A stretch of DNA of 64,000 nt from Diabrotica undecimpunctata (GCF_040954645.1 NC_092808.1:17117383-17181382); one strand, 5' to 3'; shown: positions 1-10,609, counted from the stretch's first letter. Made by a program: numbers and translations. Notes: a model not told the origin generated them from the letters alone.

Positions 1-325
1 CATATTTTATTTCTTTATTAAATAGTTTTAATTCTGGAGTGATATAACTTCTTTTTTTTTTGAAAATAACATAGCCTTTGATTTTGTTGTTGATAAATGA
101 AGACCTGTGGAATGTGTCCATAATTCGAGGTTCCATAGCACTTTCTGTAGATGGGTCTGAAGGGTTTTATCATGTATCCCCTTAACAAAAATGATTAAGT
201 CATCTACAAAGAGTCTAGTTTTTACTGGTAGGTCACAAGTTGAGATAATATTATTTATTGCAATAAGAAATGGGGAGACGCTTAAATTAGATCCTTGGGG
301 AATTCCGTTTTTTTGAATTTTTGTA
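1..325 (-). mobile_element. LINE reverse transcriptase fragment (Jockey-like), 5' part outside window
   Basis: Read on the minus strand, this stretch encodes a GIPQGSNLSVSPFLIAI block followed by RLFVDDLIIFVKG, the palm-domain signature of LINE reverse transcriptases with F-V-D-D as catalytic box, then LHLSTTKSKAMLF. This order is typical of Jockey/CR1-type elements. The element is truncated and continues off the left edge. No 3' tail was seen. Confidence 0.75.
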
Positions 326-429
326 TTAGATGACGTACCGTGATTTTGTTTATTTTAAAATATACAAAACAGACAGAATTTGATATTCCCGTGTGTATTT
401 CAAAATACACAAAAACAGTGAGAATTTGA

Positions 430-625
430 TATTCCACGAGTAAAAACACCACCGGCAGATTTTTTCAGCCATTTACATGCTGTTTGTCTACGAGATCGAG
501 GTCAGGCATGTCAATTTTCAGAAATCTTTTTTGAAAACGATTTCCGGTGTCGAAATCGAAACATCAAACATTTGTTAATTAAAAATGTGATTTTCATTAC
601 AACCAATAATTGTGGCTAAATCCCA
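430..625 (+). repeat. PLE-like 3' terminal segment with hairpin-GAAAC motif
   Basis: The core (about 520-620) is closely similar to 23960-24050, which lies downstream of a PLE GIY-YIG endonuclease. Both contain GATTTC, a short loop, GAAAT, then GAAAC and a run ending near AATTGTGGCT. The hairpin followed by GAAAC resembles the stem II-GAAA part of PLE hammerhead ribozymes, but the CTGATGA half is degenerate. I infer a PLE remnant. Confidence 0.45.
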
Positions 626-629
626 TCAT

Positions 630-1500
630 CATCATCAATCAGCCAATCTCGTCCACTGCTGGCCATAGGCCTCCCTCAGTTCTTTCCAGTGTTTTATACA
701 CTGGGCCGCTTGTAGCCAGTTTCCCGCTACACGTTTTATATCATCGGTCCATCTAGTCGGTGGTCGTCCTTGGCTTCTTTTATAGTTTCTGGGCCTCCAT
801 TCCATAATACGTCTTGTCCACCGTCCATCTTGTGTTCTGGCTAAGTGCCCTGCCCAGTTTCACTTAAGCGTCGTGGTTCTTTCGATGACGTCTTGAACTC
901 CTAATCTTTGCTTGATTTGTTGGTTTGTTATGTGGTCTTGAAGGCTCACGTTCAGCATTGCACGTTCCATGGCTCGTTGTGTAACTCTAGTTTATTCGCA
1001 GATTTTTGCGTGACTGTTAAAGTCTCTGCTCCATAAGTATGTACAGGCAAAACACATTGGTTATAAACCTTTCGCTTGAGACACATGGGAATTGAACTTT
1101 TAGAATATGGCTTAATTTGCCAAATGCTGCCCATGTCAGGCCTATTCACCTCTGTATTTCATGTGTTTGATTGTCTCTGCTTATTTTGAACTCTCGTCCC
1201 ATATATTTGTAAGTGTCTGTTTGTTGTATGGTATAATTGTCTATAGTTATATTTCTACTCATTACGAGATTTGTCATAAGTTTAGTTTTCTCAAAGTTTA
1301 TCTTTAATCCTGCTCTTTCAGACAGACTTTTAAGCGAATGTATCATAGAAACTGTATCCTGTAAGTTATCTGCGATTAATACAACATCTGCAAACCTTAG
1401 ATGATTTAATCTTTCTCCATCTATATTGATGCCCATATCTTGCCATTTAGTGTTCTTAAATATTGACTCTAGAGCTGCCGTGAACAATTTGCATAAAATC
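630..1500 (-). mobile_element. RTE-like LINE, reverse transcriptase C-terminal half (broken)
   Basis: On the minus strand, residues from KLFTAALESIFK through LRFADVVLIADN (the catalytic A/F-A-D-D box here reads FADVV), KINFEKTKLM and YKYMGREF encode the palm and thumb of a LINE reverse transcriptase. The reading continues in other frames through the connection domain (LPVHTYGAETLTVTQKS) and the conserved C-terminal module (RRIMEWRP, GRPPTRWTDDI, HWKELREAYGQQW). Such C-terminal pieces are often misannotated as craniofacial development protein 2-like host genes. Several frameshifts and the altered FADD box make it inactive. Confidence 0.85.
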
Positions 1501-1860
1501 CCTAAATCTCATACAAACATAATATTTAAATTTACATCTAAGTGTATAAGACACTTTACTTTGAGCTCATTACCGATCCAACTTTTCCTTTCCTGATCTA
1601 TTTATTTCATATTTAGCTTGTACCTTTTCTTTGCTGTTAATGTTTTCGATATTTTTTTGGTCTGTCTATCTAATCAGCCAATAACATCCATCTTTGGACA
1701 TCCCCCCATGTTTTCTTGTTTTTTCATTAGAATGTACAATAATGTTTTTACGGGTATTGCCATTTTTGCCAGGTGTTTCATTATTCTTCATTTCAATAAA
1801 ATAATAATAAAAACGTTTATTGCGTTAATATAATTTACATTTCACACCTAAGATATAGAT
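1500..1860. other. unassigned AT-rich stretch
   Basis: No coding similarity, inverted repeat or tandem repeat was recognised. The short open frames are not supported by any motif. Confidence 0.4.
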
Positions 1861-1864
1861 ATTA

Positions 1865-3030
1865 GCAAGATATTTCAAACCTCAGATATATTAGCTTTCT
1901 TTCTTGATCGCTTCTGCACCGCCTACTGGTTGAACTGTTTCCTTTCGGACTTTGGATTTTTCTGTCATGGACTCCTTGGCTTCTTTTTCTTTTCAACATC
2001 GTACCTACTTTCCTGATTGGCTGTCTTCGGCAACCACCCGGCTAGACCCTGATCATATGGTCGATCAGTCTGTGTTTTGATCTGTACATCCTCTGGATCC
2101 GATTCTTGGCGAGGATGTCCCTGATCTTTAGGAGTCTTCTTGAGGCTTGGTGGAAGAAGTATCTTGTCATTATCTAGCCACCTCACCTCCCTTAGTGGTG
2201 TATACTACAGCCTTTCTCCAATGGTTGCATTTGCTATTCTTTCTTCCCATGTTGATCCATCGATGATCCTGTAGCATGACGTTTCTATAGTTTCTAGCTT
2301 CTTCCAGTTAGTTTCCGAGGTGGAGCTCCATACTGGGACAGCGTACAGTATTACTCATCTAACGTAGGCCTGGTATAACTGGATCTTCTTGGCATTCGAT
2401 AGTGGACTGGACCTAAAAATATAGGGAAGTATTAGTCTTTTTGCAATATTTGTTTTTACCTTGATTTGTTGCGTGTTTTTCGTGAAGTTGAGTTTCCTAT
2501 CGAAATGAAGTCCTAGGTACTTGACTGAATCTTCTGATTGGATCCTATTTCCTCCAATTGTGATTTTTACTACTGGTGGATTTTTCTCCTGTGTAAACAT
2601 GATGAATTGCGTCTTTTGGATGTTGATCTTGATTTTTCATTTTTCCGTGAATGCTGTGATTCTTTTAAGGTGGTTTTCTATGTTTTGGACTATTCTTCTG
2701 TCATCTTTTCCTGTTGCATAGATTGCCGTTTCATCTGTGTAGAGGGCTGTACTTGTTCTTGGATCTGTTGGTAAGTCTGAAACAAAAATGTTATATAAAA
2801 TGGGCGAGAGTATACTGCCCTGAGGCCTCCCTTCTTGGATTTCTTAAAAAGTTCTATTAGTTAGATATGTGTCACATATGTTAACTAAGTAATGAGGTAA
2901 TCTAGCTCTGTACATCTTGTAGATTAGGGGTTTCTTCCAGGCCATGTCATCTACATTCGTCGTCTAGAATGGCCATTCTTGGCTTCTGTTGCCTGTTGAA
3001 TCTAATCTTCGTGTCGCTAATAACTCTTGC
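1865..3030 (-). mobile_element. Jockey-like LINE, reverse transcriptase and C-terminal region (broken)
   Basis: The minus strand encodes GSILSPILYNIFVSDLP followed by TALYTDETAIYATG, a degenerate Y-A-D-D palm box, then TQFIMFTQEK and VKYLGLHFDRKLNF (thumb). The C-terminal region follows with LYAVPVWSSTSETNWKKLE, TWEERIANATIGERL and a terminal RWLDNDKILLPPSLKK. The order and wording are those of insect Jockey elements. Stops and frame changes separate the blocks. Confidence 0.85.
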
Positions 3031-3516
3031 TAGTTGGAACAACAGACAACACGATTGATAAAAAGCTAACCACAGGAGCATCTGTAGGAAGAAGAAGCAG
3101 AGGCTAACCGCGAATTTTTTAGTCGTTAGATGGAGTTAGACCAACTTATGCCGAGGGATATGAAACATAAGAAGATGACAACAGGTCACAAGATGATGAT
3201 AATAATGAGTCAATATCATGAGGATCCCATTTATGCAAACCTTGACGGCGATTTATGGAATGTCGAATTTTGAGCCAATTTTGATAACGCTTTCTCTCAG
3301 TCTTGCATTCAGTAGCAACTATGGAGGTCTCCATTCTGTTTTAACGCAGAAAGAGATTCGTAGCGTGAGTTTAGGAGTCTTTGGTGATATATTGCCTGAC
3401 GTAGATTGATATATTGAGTAATAAGCTGATTGAAGGTCTCATCAATTGATTGACGCATCTTTTGAAAAAAATATTGACTGTTGAGCGTTTCCTTAAAATT
3501 CGTGAAAGTGTATTAT
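3030..3516. other. unassigned intergenic stretch
   Basis: No family was recognised on either strand. Two short open frames overlap on opposite strands and carry no motif. Confidence 0.35.
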
Positions 3517-3837
3517 GTACATCTGGTTCCTAAAAAAACTGATACGACTCTAAGATTTGATCATTTTGAGCAGTGTATTTGATTGGTCTGATATTATATT
3601 ATATTTATTATGACAGACATATAATAAAATAAACAATTGATTACATATGTTTATTCATAAATTGTAATAATTATTAAGGTCTAAATTTTGATATTATTTT
3701 GAATTCCTGCATTTTATAAAGAAGTGTTTTATAAAATAGTGTTGTTGTTATTATTTTTATTATTATTAAGGAATAAAACAAACTACTTGACTTAACAATA
3801 TGTTAAAGCAAGAATTGTAACCAAATTAAAAGATAAC

Positions 3838-3975
3838 TTGGCACTATCAGAGGCAGCAAAACATTTTAACACAAGCAGAACCACAGTTTTTCTATTAATA
3901 AAAAGTGGAGGGAACAAGAAACTCTCGAAAGAAAGCGAGTGTCTGGAAGACCAAAACTATACTAAATTAAGGTGT
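3838..3975 (+). pseudogene. inverted partial copy of the Tc1-like transposase N-terminus
   Basis: The + strand encodes ALSEAAKHFNTSRTTVF and then a frame that matches the N-terminal helix-turn-helix of the minus-strand transposase at 4970-4800 (shared run VFxxIK/NK followed by RxQETLERK-like sequence in another frame). It stops shortly after, so it is only a head fragment and not a separate gene. Confidence 0.75.
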
Positions 3976-4139
3976 GTAAAAATAAAATTAATATTTTGTA
4001 ATATCTTCATCAACATTGATAATAACTTGTAGTCTTCGGTCTATCTGCGTGAAAGGAACTATGAAATTGTCTTCTTCAGAAAGCTCTTCTCAAACCTGTT
4101 GTATAACGTGCCAAAGCTTTTCAGAATTTTGAGGTATAA

Positions 4140-4975
4140 AATTACGCCGATACAACCGTTTTATACAGTCCCCCACACATTCTCGATTGGGTTTAAATCT
4201 GGACTGTAGCTGGGCCATGGTAAGGTTTCGATATTGTTATTCTGGAGCCACTGGTTTATTATATTTGCAGTGTGAACAGGACAATTATCTTGTTGGATGA
4301 TAAAATTATTTTCTGGATACAACTGTTGTACACTGGGAAACATGATGTTTTCTAGAATATTCAGATAAGACTGCATAACAAACCAGCCATCGATACGCCA
4401 TATAATTCCCATTCCTCTAGATGAAATCCATCCCCATACATTGGCGCTAAAATGACAAGCTCCTCGCTATCTATTATCAATATATAGAGGATTAAATCTA
4501 TTATTATCTGGTCTATACACCCCAATTTTGCTCTTTTTAGAAGATTGAAAATTTTTCTCATCTGTAAGTAGTACCCTGTCCCAAAAATCTTGATTTTGTA
4601 GCTAATGGTTTAAAGAAAATATAAGTCTTGATTGCTTCTGTTGTGGTGTAAGAGCTTGTTTTTTTGCTGTAGTTCAGTACCTAAGACGCGATGATTTAAT
4701 TCTGCGCCAAGTTGTTGTCTTTCTTCCCGGAAACTGCGACATAATTCTTGCAGTTTTCGCATTTTCAAAAGGATTCTCTTCTAATCTCCAAAAGCGTACG
4801 AGAGCGGTAGATATTTTTGGTCTTCCAGAACCTTGCTTTCTTTCGAGAGTTTCTTGTTCTCTCTATCTTTTATTAATATTAAAAACTGTTGTTTTGCTTA
4901 CGTTAAAATGGTTCGCTACGGCAGATAGTGACCAACCATCTTCTAATGCCGTGCTAGCATGTGGAGCCATTTTTT
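4140..4975 (-). pseudogene. Tc1-like transposase, broken
   Basis: This is a DDE transposase of the Tc1/IS630 class that would bind the terminal repeats and cut and paste the element. The start is a minus-strand ATG near 4970 (MAPHASTALEDGWSLSAVA), giving a helix-turn-helix (VANHFNVSKTTVF). The catalytic domain shows IIQQDNCPVHTA (second Asp) and WPSYSPDLNPIENVWG (the third acidic residue is the Glu of IENVWG). In-frame stops occur after the HTH and frame changes near 4400-4560 break the gene. It reads towards the left half of the element. Confidence 0.85.
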
Positions 4976-5133
4976 TAGGTTGAACAGAATAAGTTATCTG
5001 ACAAATTTTAAGATTTGGCAGTGACAGTGACAGTATGTAAATAATAAGTATTTATCCTTCAAAATACACTGCTAAATTTTCAAAATAAGCTTTAAGAGTC
5101 GTATCAGTTTTTTTTAGGAACCAGCTGTACTTG

Positions 5134-5546
5134 TTTGTTATCAGTTTATAAATAGAGGTTGAAAAATAGGTCTATTAAATTGCCATCGTTAATTTTATTG
5201 TGTTCTTGTCTAAATAAACATTTCATTAAATGTTAAATACCTTATGGTTGTGTACTTATTACTTTTACTTTCAATATTTAATAATTATTTATAGTAAATA
5301 ATCATTATTCATTGTTTTCCCATATTAGATATCAGTTTTATTAAAGAATTGTTTACTCAGAAATATTAATGGTTGTAAACAATATGAGTATAAATAAAAA
5401 CCGGAAAACAATATTTTTCAAATTATCCACAATACGTTACTGATAATAGCTTCCCAAATCGCAAGACATCTTAATTGATTATTTCGACATAATATTTTTT
5501 GCAGTAGTAAATTGTAAATAAGTGAAGGTCATTGATAAACAACTTC
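5134..5546. other. AT-rich unassigned stretch
   Basis: Very AT-rich sequence without recognisable coding potential or repeats. Confidence 0.4.
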
Positions 5547-5873
5547 AGCTCTTTTTTAAACAAATTATTAATTATAATAATTGTTTGTCTTAAGTTCGTC
5601 ATCACAAATTATTGAGTTTTTGGATTTTAAGCTCTTTTTTAAACAAATTAATAATTATAATAATTGTTTTTCCCAAGTTCCTCATCACAAATCATTGAGT
5701 TTTTAGATTTTAAGCTCTTTTTTAAACATATTAATAATAATTATAATTGTTTGTCCCAAGTTCCCCATCACAAATCATTTAGTTTTTAGATTTTAAGCTC
5801 ATTTTTAAACATATTAATAATTATAATTGTTTGTCCCAAGTTACTCATCACAAATTATTGAGTTTTTGGATTT
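5547..5873 (+). repeat. 83-bp tandem repeat, four copies
   Basis: Units begin AGCTCTTTTTTAAAC at 5547, 5630, 5713 and 5796, an exact 83-bp step three times; the fourth copy is slightly short. Each unit contains an AT-rich core (ATTAATAATTATAAT) and ends with GAGTTTTTGGATTTTA or a close variant. Copies differ by a few substitutions and small indels. Confidence 0.9.
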
Positions 5874-6029
5874 TATAATATCTATGAAACTGATTTTAAG
5901 GATCAGAATTTGTCCATGGAAAATTTCACGTATCACGCATATTTGCTTGTTTTTTCCATCCGCACTTTTATTTTTGCAAGATCTTCCTGTTTAAATGAAT
6001 TGTCTGCAAATGTGAGTTCATTTTCAACA

Positions 6030-7140
6030 GGTAATATAATGTAGGGCTTCCTATTTTAGCATTGAAGCCGCATAACACATGTTAATGTCTTCTTTCTTTA
6101 TTAATTTTATGAGTTTTTGTATATCTTCATACCATTCTTCAAGTATACCCCGCTCAATCTGTGAAAAAATCTTCGATTGCACATAAAAGTCTTATACAGA
6201 TTTTTGAAGGTTCTAAAAGGTATATTAGCCCATTTACAATGAGCCTATTTACAAGCATGTGGCATAAAAAATATCAAAGTTCTTAAAAAAAGTTTACAAG
6301 CTAAAAAGTCAGCCCTTTTTCAAACGGTTTTTTAATAACCATTTTGATACAATGTTGATTTTTTTTAATATATCTTAAAATTGAAGCCTCAAAGAATCGA
6401 TTTCAATCTGCTAAATACCTCTAAAGTCTGTGTTTTTGTAAGTACAGTTTTTTAAATAATCGCTCTCCGAGATAAACAAATTGAATAACTTCTGTTTGGT
6501 AGATCTAGATGAGATTTGGCACACAACTCATTAATTGCCAAAATTTCAAGTAGTTATATTAAATGTCATTGTTCAAAAAAGAAGGTTATTAACATTTATA
6601 AAGTACTGTAAAAATAAGGGTTTTTTGCAATTATCTTCGTCACTTTTGAATTTTGAAACTCACAAATTCAAAATTTCTTTAAAATAATATATAAGAAATG
6701 TTTTGTAGTCAAAAAATGACTTTTTTTCACTTGTTATGATTGTGTAAACAAAAACAAGTCAAAATTAGCCGTACGCCTTCAAGGAATTGTCATCAGCTAC
6801 CTTTTAGAGCCTTCTAAAACCTGTGAAAGTGAAAGATTTTTTCAGCTTTTTTTTTCCTTTATTGGCCTAGTATGTCATTTGGTTTATCTGCGGTTGGTGC
6901 ATAAACCTGAATAATATTAACATTAAATGGAGAACTCTTTATTTGCAACAGCATTGCTCTGTCTGGGAGTGCTATAAAATATGAAACGGGGTAACTCAAT
7001 TCAACGTTTACCATTACTCCGACTCCATTGGAATGATTGGAATCACCGTTTCCTGAGTCCTAAAATGTTTTGGTCCTAATTTTTGTTTAGGCCATCGTAT
7101 CTCCCTCAACCTTAGAACGTTTATATTTGGTCTGTTCATG
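6030..7140 (-). mobile_element. RTE-like LINE endonuclease domain, split by an inserted element
   Basis: Read on the minus strand from the right end, the sequence gives NVLRLREIRWP, a VGVMVNVEL block and NVNIIQVYAPTADKPND, which are APE-type endonuclease motifs of RTE-like LINEs. After an interruption of about 690 bp the same domain resumes with LEEWYEDIQKLIKLIKKEDI and CGFNAKIGS, where the usual GDFN motif is altered. The two halves are contiguous once 6163-6848 is removed. Confidence 0.75.
6163..6848. mobile_element. non-autonomous element with about 60-bp imperfect inverted repeats
   Basis: The left end (TGAAAAAATCTTCG, then TTTTGAAGGTTCTAAAAGGTA) and the right end read as reverse complement (TGAAAAAATCTTTC, then TTTAGAAGGCTCTAAAAGGTA) are imperfect inverted repeats with a small indel. 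It interrupts the LINE endonuclease domain described separately. No coding region and no clear target duplication were found, so the superfamily is unknown. Confidence 0.5.
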
Positions 7141-7174
7141 TCTTGGCACACTTTTGTATGTTCAGTTGTTCTAG

Positions 7175-7465
7175 TTAATCTTCATCTCTATGAAGAACTT
7201 GAAGTGTTAAATTCGTCCACTGTCTTCTATCCATTACTTTTGCTTTTCACTGATTTCTATAGTTTTTAACTTCTCGTGCCATCTTTTCCCCGGTCTCCCT
7301 GTTCTCTTTGTTCCATCTGGCCTCCTTTGTAGTACTTTCTTTGGTATCATTTCCACATCCATTCTTTCAACATGACCTGCCCACCTGAATCTTTGTGCTT
7401 TTGTGAATTTTTTTATACTTGGCTCCTTCTAAAGTATTTTTAATTCGTGATTAGTTTTTCTTAGT
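7175..7465 (-). mobile_element. LINE C-terminal fragment
   Basis: The minus strand encodes WAGHVERMDVEMIPKKVLQ, GTKRTGRPGKRWHEKLK and MDRRQWTNL in shifting frames, the conserved tail module of RTE-like LINE polyproteins. It is close to the endonuclease fragment to its left, but the reverse transcriptase between them is missing, so it may be a deleted copy or a second insertion. Confidence 0.7.
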
Positions 7466-7689
7466 GGGCTATCTGCTGTGATTTTTCCCTCGAAAATATT
7501 GTTGATTGCTTTAATTTTGTTTTGGTTTTTATTATGGTGCCCCGGGGATTTAGGAGTCCCTGAACATTTAAGTCCTACCGAGGTCTGGGGACCATCGGTG
7601 TTGTTCCATTTACCATCATAACTTTCTTTGGAAAAATAATAAGGTTTTCCATTGCCTTTTATTATTGAAAGAATTCAGATGACAGAAAG

Positions 7690-8110
7690 AGCCATCACAA
7701 TTTGGATTGAGGAACTAATTCAAAGAAAAATTTATGTAAGTGGTTGTTTAATTCAGGAAAAAGCTCCTCCGTTTTATAAGTTAATGAAACAGTCAGAGCC
7801 ACCAACACCTTTTTTCAGCTAGCAAAGGATGGCTAATCAGGATTATAAAAAGATATGCATTTCATAATATCAAGATCACAGGAGAGAGTGCTACAGCAGA
7901 TAAAGCAGCAGCAAAAATATTGTCCCAGGAGCTAGCGAAAATTATTGGAGATGGGGACTATTGTGCCGATCAAGTATTTAACGCTGACGAAACGGGACTG
8001 TATTGGAAAAAAATGACTAACCGTACTTACATCGCAAAGGATAAAAAAACTGCAAGTGGACATAAAGGAAGTAAAGATCGAGTAACATTATTACATACTT
8101 TATAGCAATA
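7690..8110 (+). mobile_element. Tigger/pogo (CENP-B-like) transposase relic
   Basis: A degenerate DNA-binding region (CLIQEKAPPFYKLM, SASKGWLIRIIKRYAFHNI) leads into SATADKAAAKILSQELAKII and then VFNADETGLYWKKM, the block with the first catalytic Asp of the pogo/Tigger DDE domain, followed by KKTASGHKGSKDRVTLL. The rest of the catalytic domain is absent. The stretch 7711-7780 is closely similar to 11413-11475, so at least two related Tigger copies lie in the window. Confidence 0.85.
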
Positions 8111-8283
8111 TATCAGGAGATAGGATGTTGAAACCGCTCCTAATAAATAAATGTCTTAGATCATGTGCTTTAAAAGGCAAAGATTTACTTTACAAGTAAA
8201 GTTTATTGTTAACACGTTTTATACACGAAGTTTATAAATAATTAGTTTACTTTCAACAACAATACTAATAAAATAAACAGGTA

Positions 8284-9853
8284 TTTACTTTTTTCTACGT
8301 TTCGGCAGTAAATCGATACCTTTTCCAAGAAATAATATTGACTAAAAACATTTTATCAAAGACATGGTTTAAAAGAGAAACTTTTGCTGATTTCTTTATG
8401 TAAAGTCAGGTCCAGAAAATTAATTTGACAATTTTTTTCAACTTCTAATGTGAAATTTAGTTTTTGGTGAAAGTTATTGAATTCATTTAGTAAAATATCC
8501 ATTTTATCCTCTGGTGCTGCACTCCAGCAGTCATCTATATAGCGATAGAAAAAAGGTATATAAAAATCTATTTTATTTAAAACAATTTCCTCTAGATGCT
8601 CTAAAACTAATTGAACGATGGCACTGGATATGCTACCACCCATAGCACATCCATCTGTTGGAAGATTTTGTTGTTACAAAGAAAATGGTTGACTTTAATG
8701 TTGTTTCGACTGCTAGTAGAAATTCTTCTAGAAGGATGTCTGTGAACACTTTGATTTCATTCCACTTTTTTTAATAGTGTCTTTCGCTAAAGCTATTGGA
8801 ATATTGGTGTATAAAGATACCACATCGAGAGAAACTAATTTATAATTTGGAGGTAAATGTATATTTTTGAGTTTTAATTTCAGGTGATGAGAGTCTTTTA
8901 AATAGTATGGATTGTTATTTATTATGTTGGAAATAATGTTCTTCAAATATTTTGAAAAGTTTTCAAAAGGAGACTGAATGCATGAGACAATATGGCGTTG
9001 CGGTATACTCTCTTTATGTGTTTTGGGCAGACCGTATTTTTTTGGAGTTACAGCATTATGTATCTTGAGGGAATTAGCATTTTTTCCATTTATCGACTAA
9101 TTCGTTGTTTCTTTTTTGGAAAATATTCGTAAGGTCATTTTTCATTTCACGGTATGTTGTATTGTCATTCAATCTTCTTCTTTAAGTGCCGTCTCCCGAT
9201 CGGAGGTTGGATATCATCATCACTATCTTTACTCTATCTACTGCTGCTCTGAAGAATTCTATAGAACTGCATTTAAACCAGTCCCTTAAATTCTTCAACC
9301 ATGACACTCTCCTTCCTATACTCCTTCCTCCTCTTATCTTTCCCTGTATTATCAGCCTTAGCAGTTCATATCCCTGTCCCTTCATTACGTGTCCCAGATA
9401 TTGTAACTTTCTTATTTTTATTGTGTTTATTATTTCGCATTCTTTGCCCATTTCTCGCAATACTTCCGTGTTAGTTTTCTTCTGTGTCCATGCTATTGTA
9501 AGCATCCTTGTGTAACACCTGTCATTCAATAGAGAATCCATTTTACTGTCATAGTCATCGGACTCCATAATAACAGTCTTGTTAGTTTTGTCAGGTTTCA
9601 GAACAACTAAATTGGGGATCACATTTAAAAAATCTTTTGTCTTTTTAATTTTCTTCTGTTTTGTTTTCAAAAGGGTATTTGTTTTTGTTTTTTGTATTTT
9701 AATGTATAGTTGTTAGCAACGAACCTTTACATGCTTGGTAAGTCAAAAGTTTCTCTTTTAAACCTTATAATTTTTTTGATAAAATGTTTTTTAGTCAATA
9801 TGATTTCTTGAAAAAGACATGGATTTCCTGCCGAAACGTAGAAAAAAGTAAAT
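8284..9853 (-). mobile_element. Penelope-like element with inverted terminal repeats
   Basis: The minus strand encodes a PLE reverse transcriptase: LVVLKPDKTNKTVIM, LKNIHLPPNYKLVSLDVVSL (palm motif A), MGGSISSAIVQLVLEHLEE and FFYRYIDDCW (palm motif C, Y-I-D-D) then INFLDLTL. The ends 8284-8388 and 9745-9853 are inverted repeats of each other, sharing GAAACGTAGAAAAAAGTAAA and a run around AAAGTTTCTCTTTTAAACC. This fits PLE pseudo-LTRs, which may be inverted. Several stops break it, and a LINE fragment interrupts the upstream coding part. Confidence 0.85.
9178..9520 (-). mobile_element. RTE-like LINE C-terminal fragment inserted in the PLE
   Basis: Minus-strand residues from RMLTIAWTQKKTNTEVLREM through LQYLGHVMKGQGYELLRL and GRRVSWLKNLRDWFKCSS to RVKIVMMISNL are the LINE tail module, followed on the same strand by a GGAAGAAGA-like end. 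It is joined in frame to the PLE sequence upstream, giving an accidental chimeric open frame of 162 codons (9182-9670). Confidence 0.85.
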
Positions 9854-9912
9854 AAAAATGTCTTAGTATCATGACAATCTTTTTTATGAACCTAAGCCCA
9901 AGAAAATCTACT

Positions 9913-9914
<2 letters not shown>

Positions 9915-9979
<65 letters not shown>
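9915..9979. repeat. (TA)n microsatellite
   Basis: An uninterrupted alternating TA tract of about 65 bp, about 60 bp from the right terminal repeat of the PLE. Confidence 0.97.
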
Positions 9980-9981
<2 letters not shown>

Positions 9982-10379
9982 TATAAATCAGCTATCAGAA
10001 TATATGTAAATTTGTATCAACTATCAAAGTGGAGATCATTGATCAGACTATCGACGAGATGATCTGCTGAAGCTCAATGATAAACCACAACACATCTGCC
10101 AAGATATTATTGACTATGATAATAATGATGACCAAAGTTTTCTTAAATTATTTAAAATAATAATATACGTCAATTTATTGCTGAAGCCTATCCTGTGTAT
10201 ATAACGGTCAACTTTTAGAACTTCTTTACGTACTATCTGCGTTATCGCAAGATTCTGAATATTTAAATTTAGGTTACCAGAGATAATAGAAATGTAGTTT
10301 ACTTTATAGTCCAACCAAACTGATGATTTTGTTCCTTTGTGTCCAAATACTTTTTGTTACTCGATCGACTATTGGTCTG
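9980..10379. other. upstream region of gene A
   Basis: The 450 bp before the first codon of gene A contain no recognised coding sequence or transposon. No good TATA box lies at the expected distance from the ATG. This is the likely promoter region by position only. Confidence 0.4.
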
Positions 10380-10384
10380 TCAGT
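10380..10384 (+). promoter_or_regulatory. candidate arthropod initiator (TCAGT) of gene A
   Basis: TCAGT, the core of the arthropod initiator, lies about 50 bp before the ATG of gene A. An AGTTG at 10410-10414 resembles a downstream promoter element, but its spacing is one base longer than the strict Drosophila spacing. A five-base match is weak evidence. Confidence 0.25.
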
Positions 10385-10432
10385 AGCAGCTAGTTCATGT
10401 ACACTGAAAAGTTGTGGTAATATCTATTCATA

Positions 10433-10609
10433 ATGGGAAATTTGCTACCTTTGATGTTGTTTATTAGCGCCCTTACTCTGAATCTTTATTCTTTGATATT
10501 CTTCCTTGAACTCGGATACGCAATGAAAAACAGTGGTAGAGAAAAAGAATTTGAAGAAGTCGCCGTGTTTGCTGGTTTTGAATTTTGTTTCTTTACGCTA
10601 TGGAATTTT
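10433..10609 (+). CDS. AIG1-like: gene A exon 1: AIG1/ADTRP-family membrane hydrolase, N-terminal 59 residues
   Basis: This is the first coding exon of an AIG1/ADTRP (FAR-17a/AIG1-like) protein. Vertebrate members are multi-pass membrane enzymes that hydrolyse fatty acid esters of hydroxy fatty acids with a Thr nucleophile and a His. The ATG has A at -3. Residues 5-30 form the first membrane segment (LPLMLFISALTLNLYSLIFF), a charged loop follows (KNSGREKEFEE), and the exon ends FCFFTLWNF. Thr55 aligns with the position I take as the catalytic Thr. Phase-0 donor GTAAGT begins at 10610; the frame meets a stop 9 bases later, so splicing is required. The joined product with 19288-19646 and 28939-29116 is 237 aa, normal for the family. 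The substrate in this organism is unknown. Confidence 0.87.

Larger units (their letters stand above)
3517..5133. mobile_element. Tc1/mariner-type DNA transposon with two opposed 5' heads
   Basis: Imperfect terminal inverted repeats of about 60 bp bound this 1.6-kb element. The left end begins near 3517 with CTGGTTCCTAAAAAAACTGA and the right end mirrors it at 5085-5130. A TA dinucleotide adjoins both ends, as expected for the superfamily. The right 1 kb codes on the minus strand for a Tc1-like transposase. The left 480 bp carries a second copy of the transposase N-terminal helix-turn-helix region facing the other way (+ strand, 3838-3960). The element is therefore a rearranged copy whose two halves both begin at a 5' end. 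Confidence 0.85.

Noticed and set aside
5547..5873. Regularly spaced repeat that could be taken for a CRISPR array
   Set aside because: The units are contiguous 83-bp tandem copies with no unique spacers, in an animal genome.
9186..9515. 109-codon plus-strand frame with hydrophobic stretches
   Set aside because: It is the antisense shadow of the LINE tail encoded on the minus strand. The same applies to plus-strand frames at 27056, 31174 and 33734.
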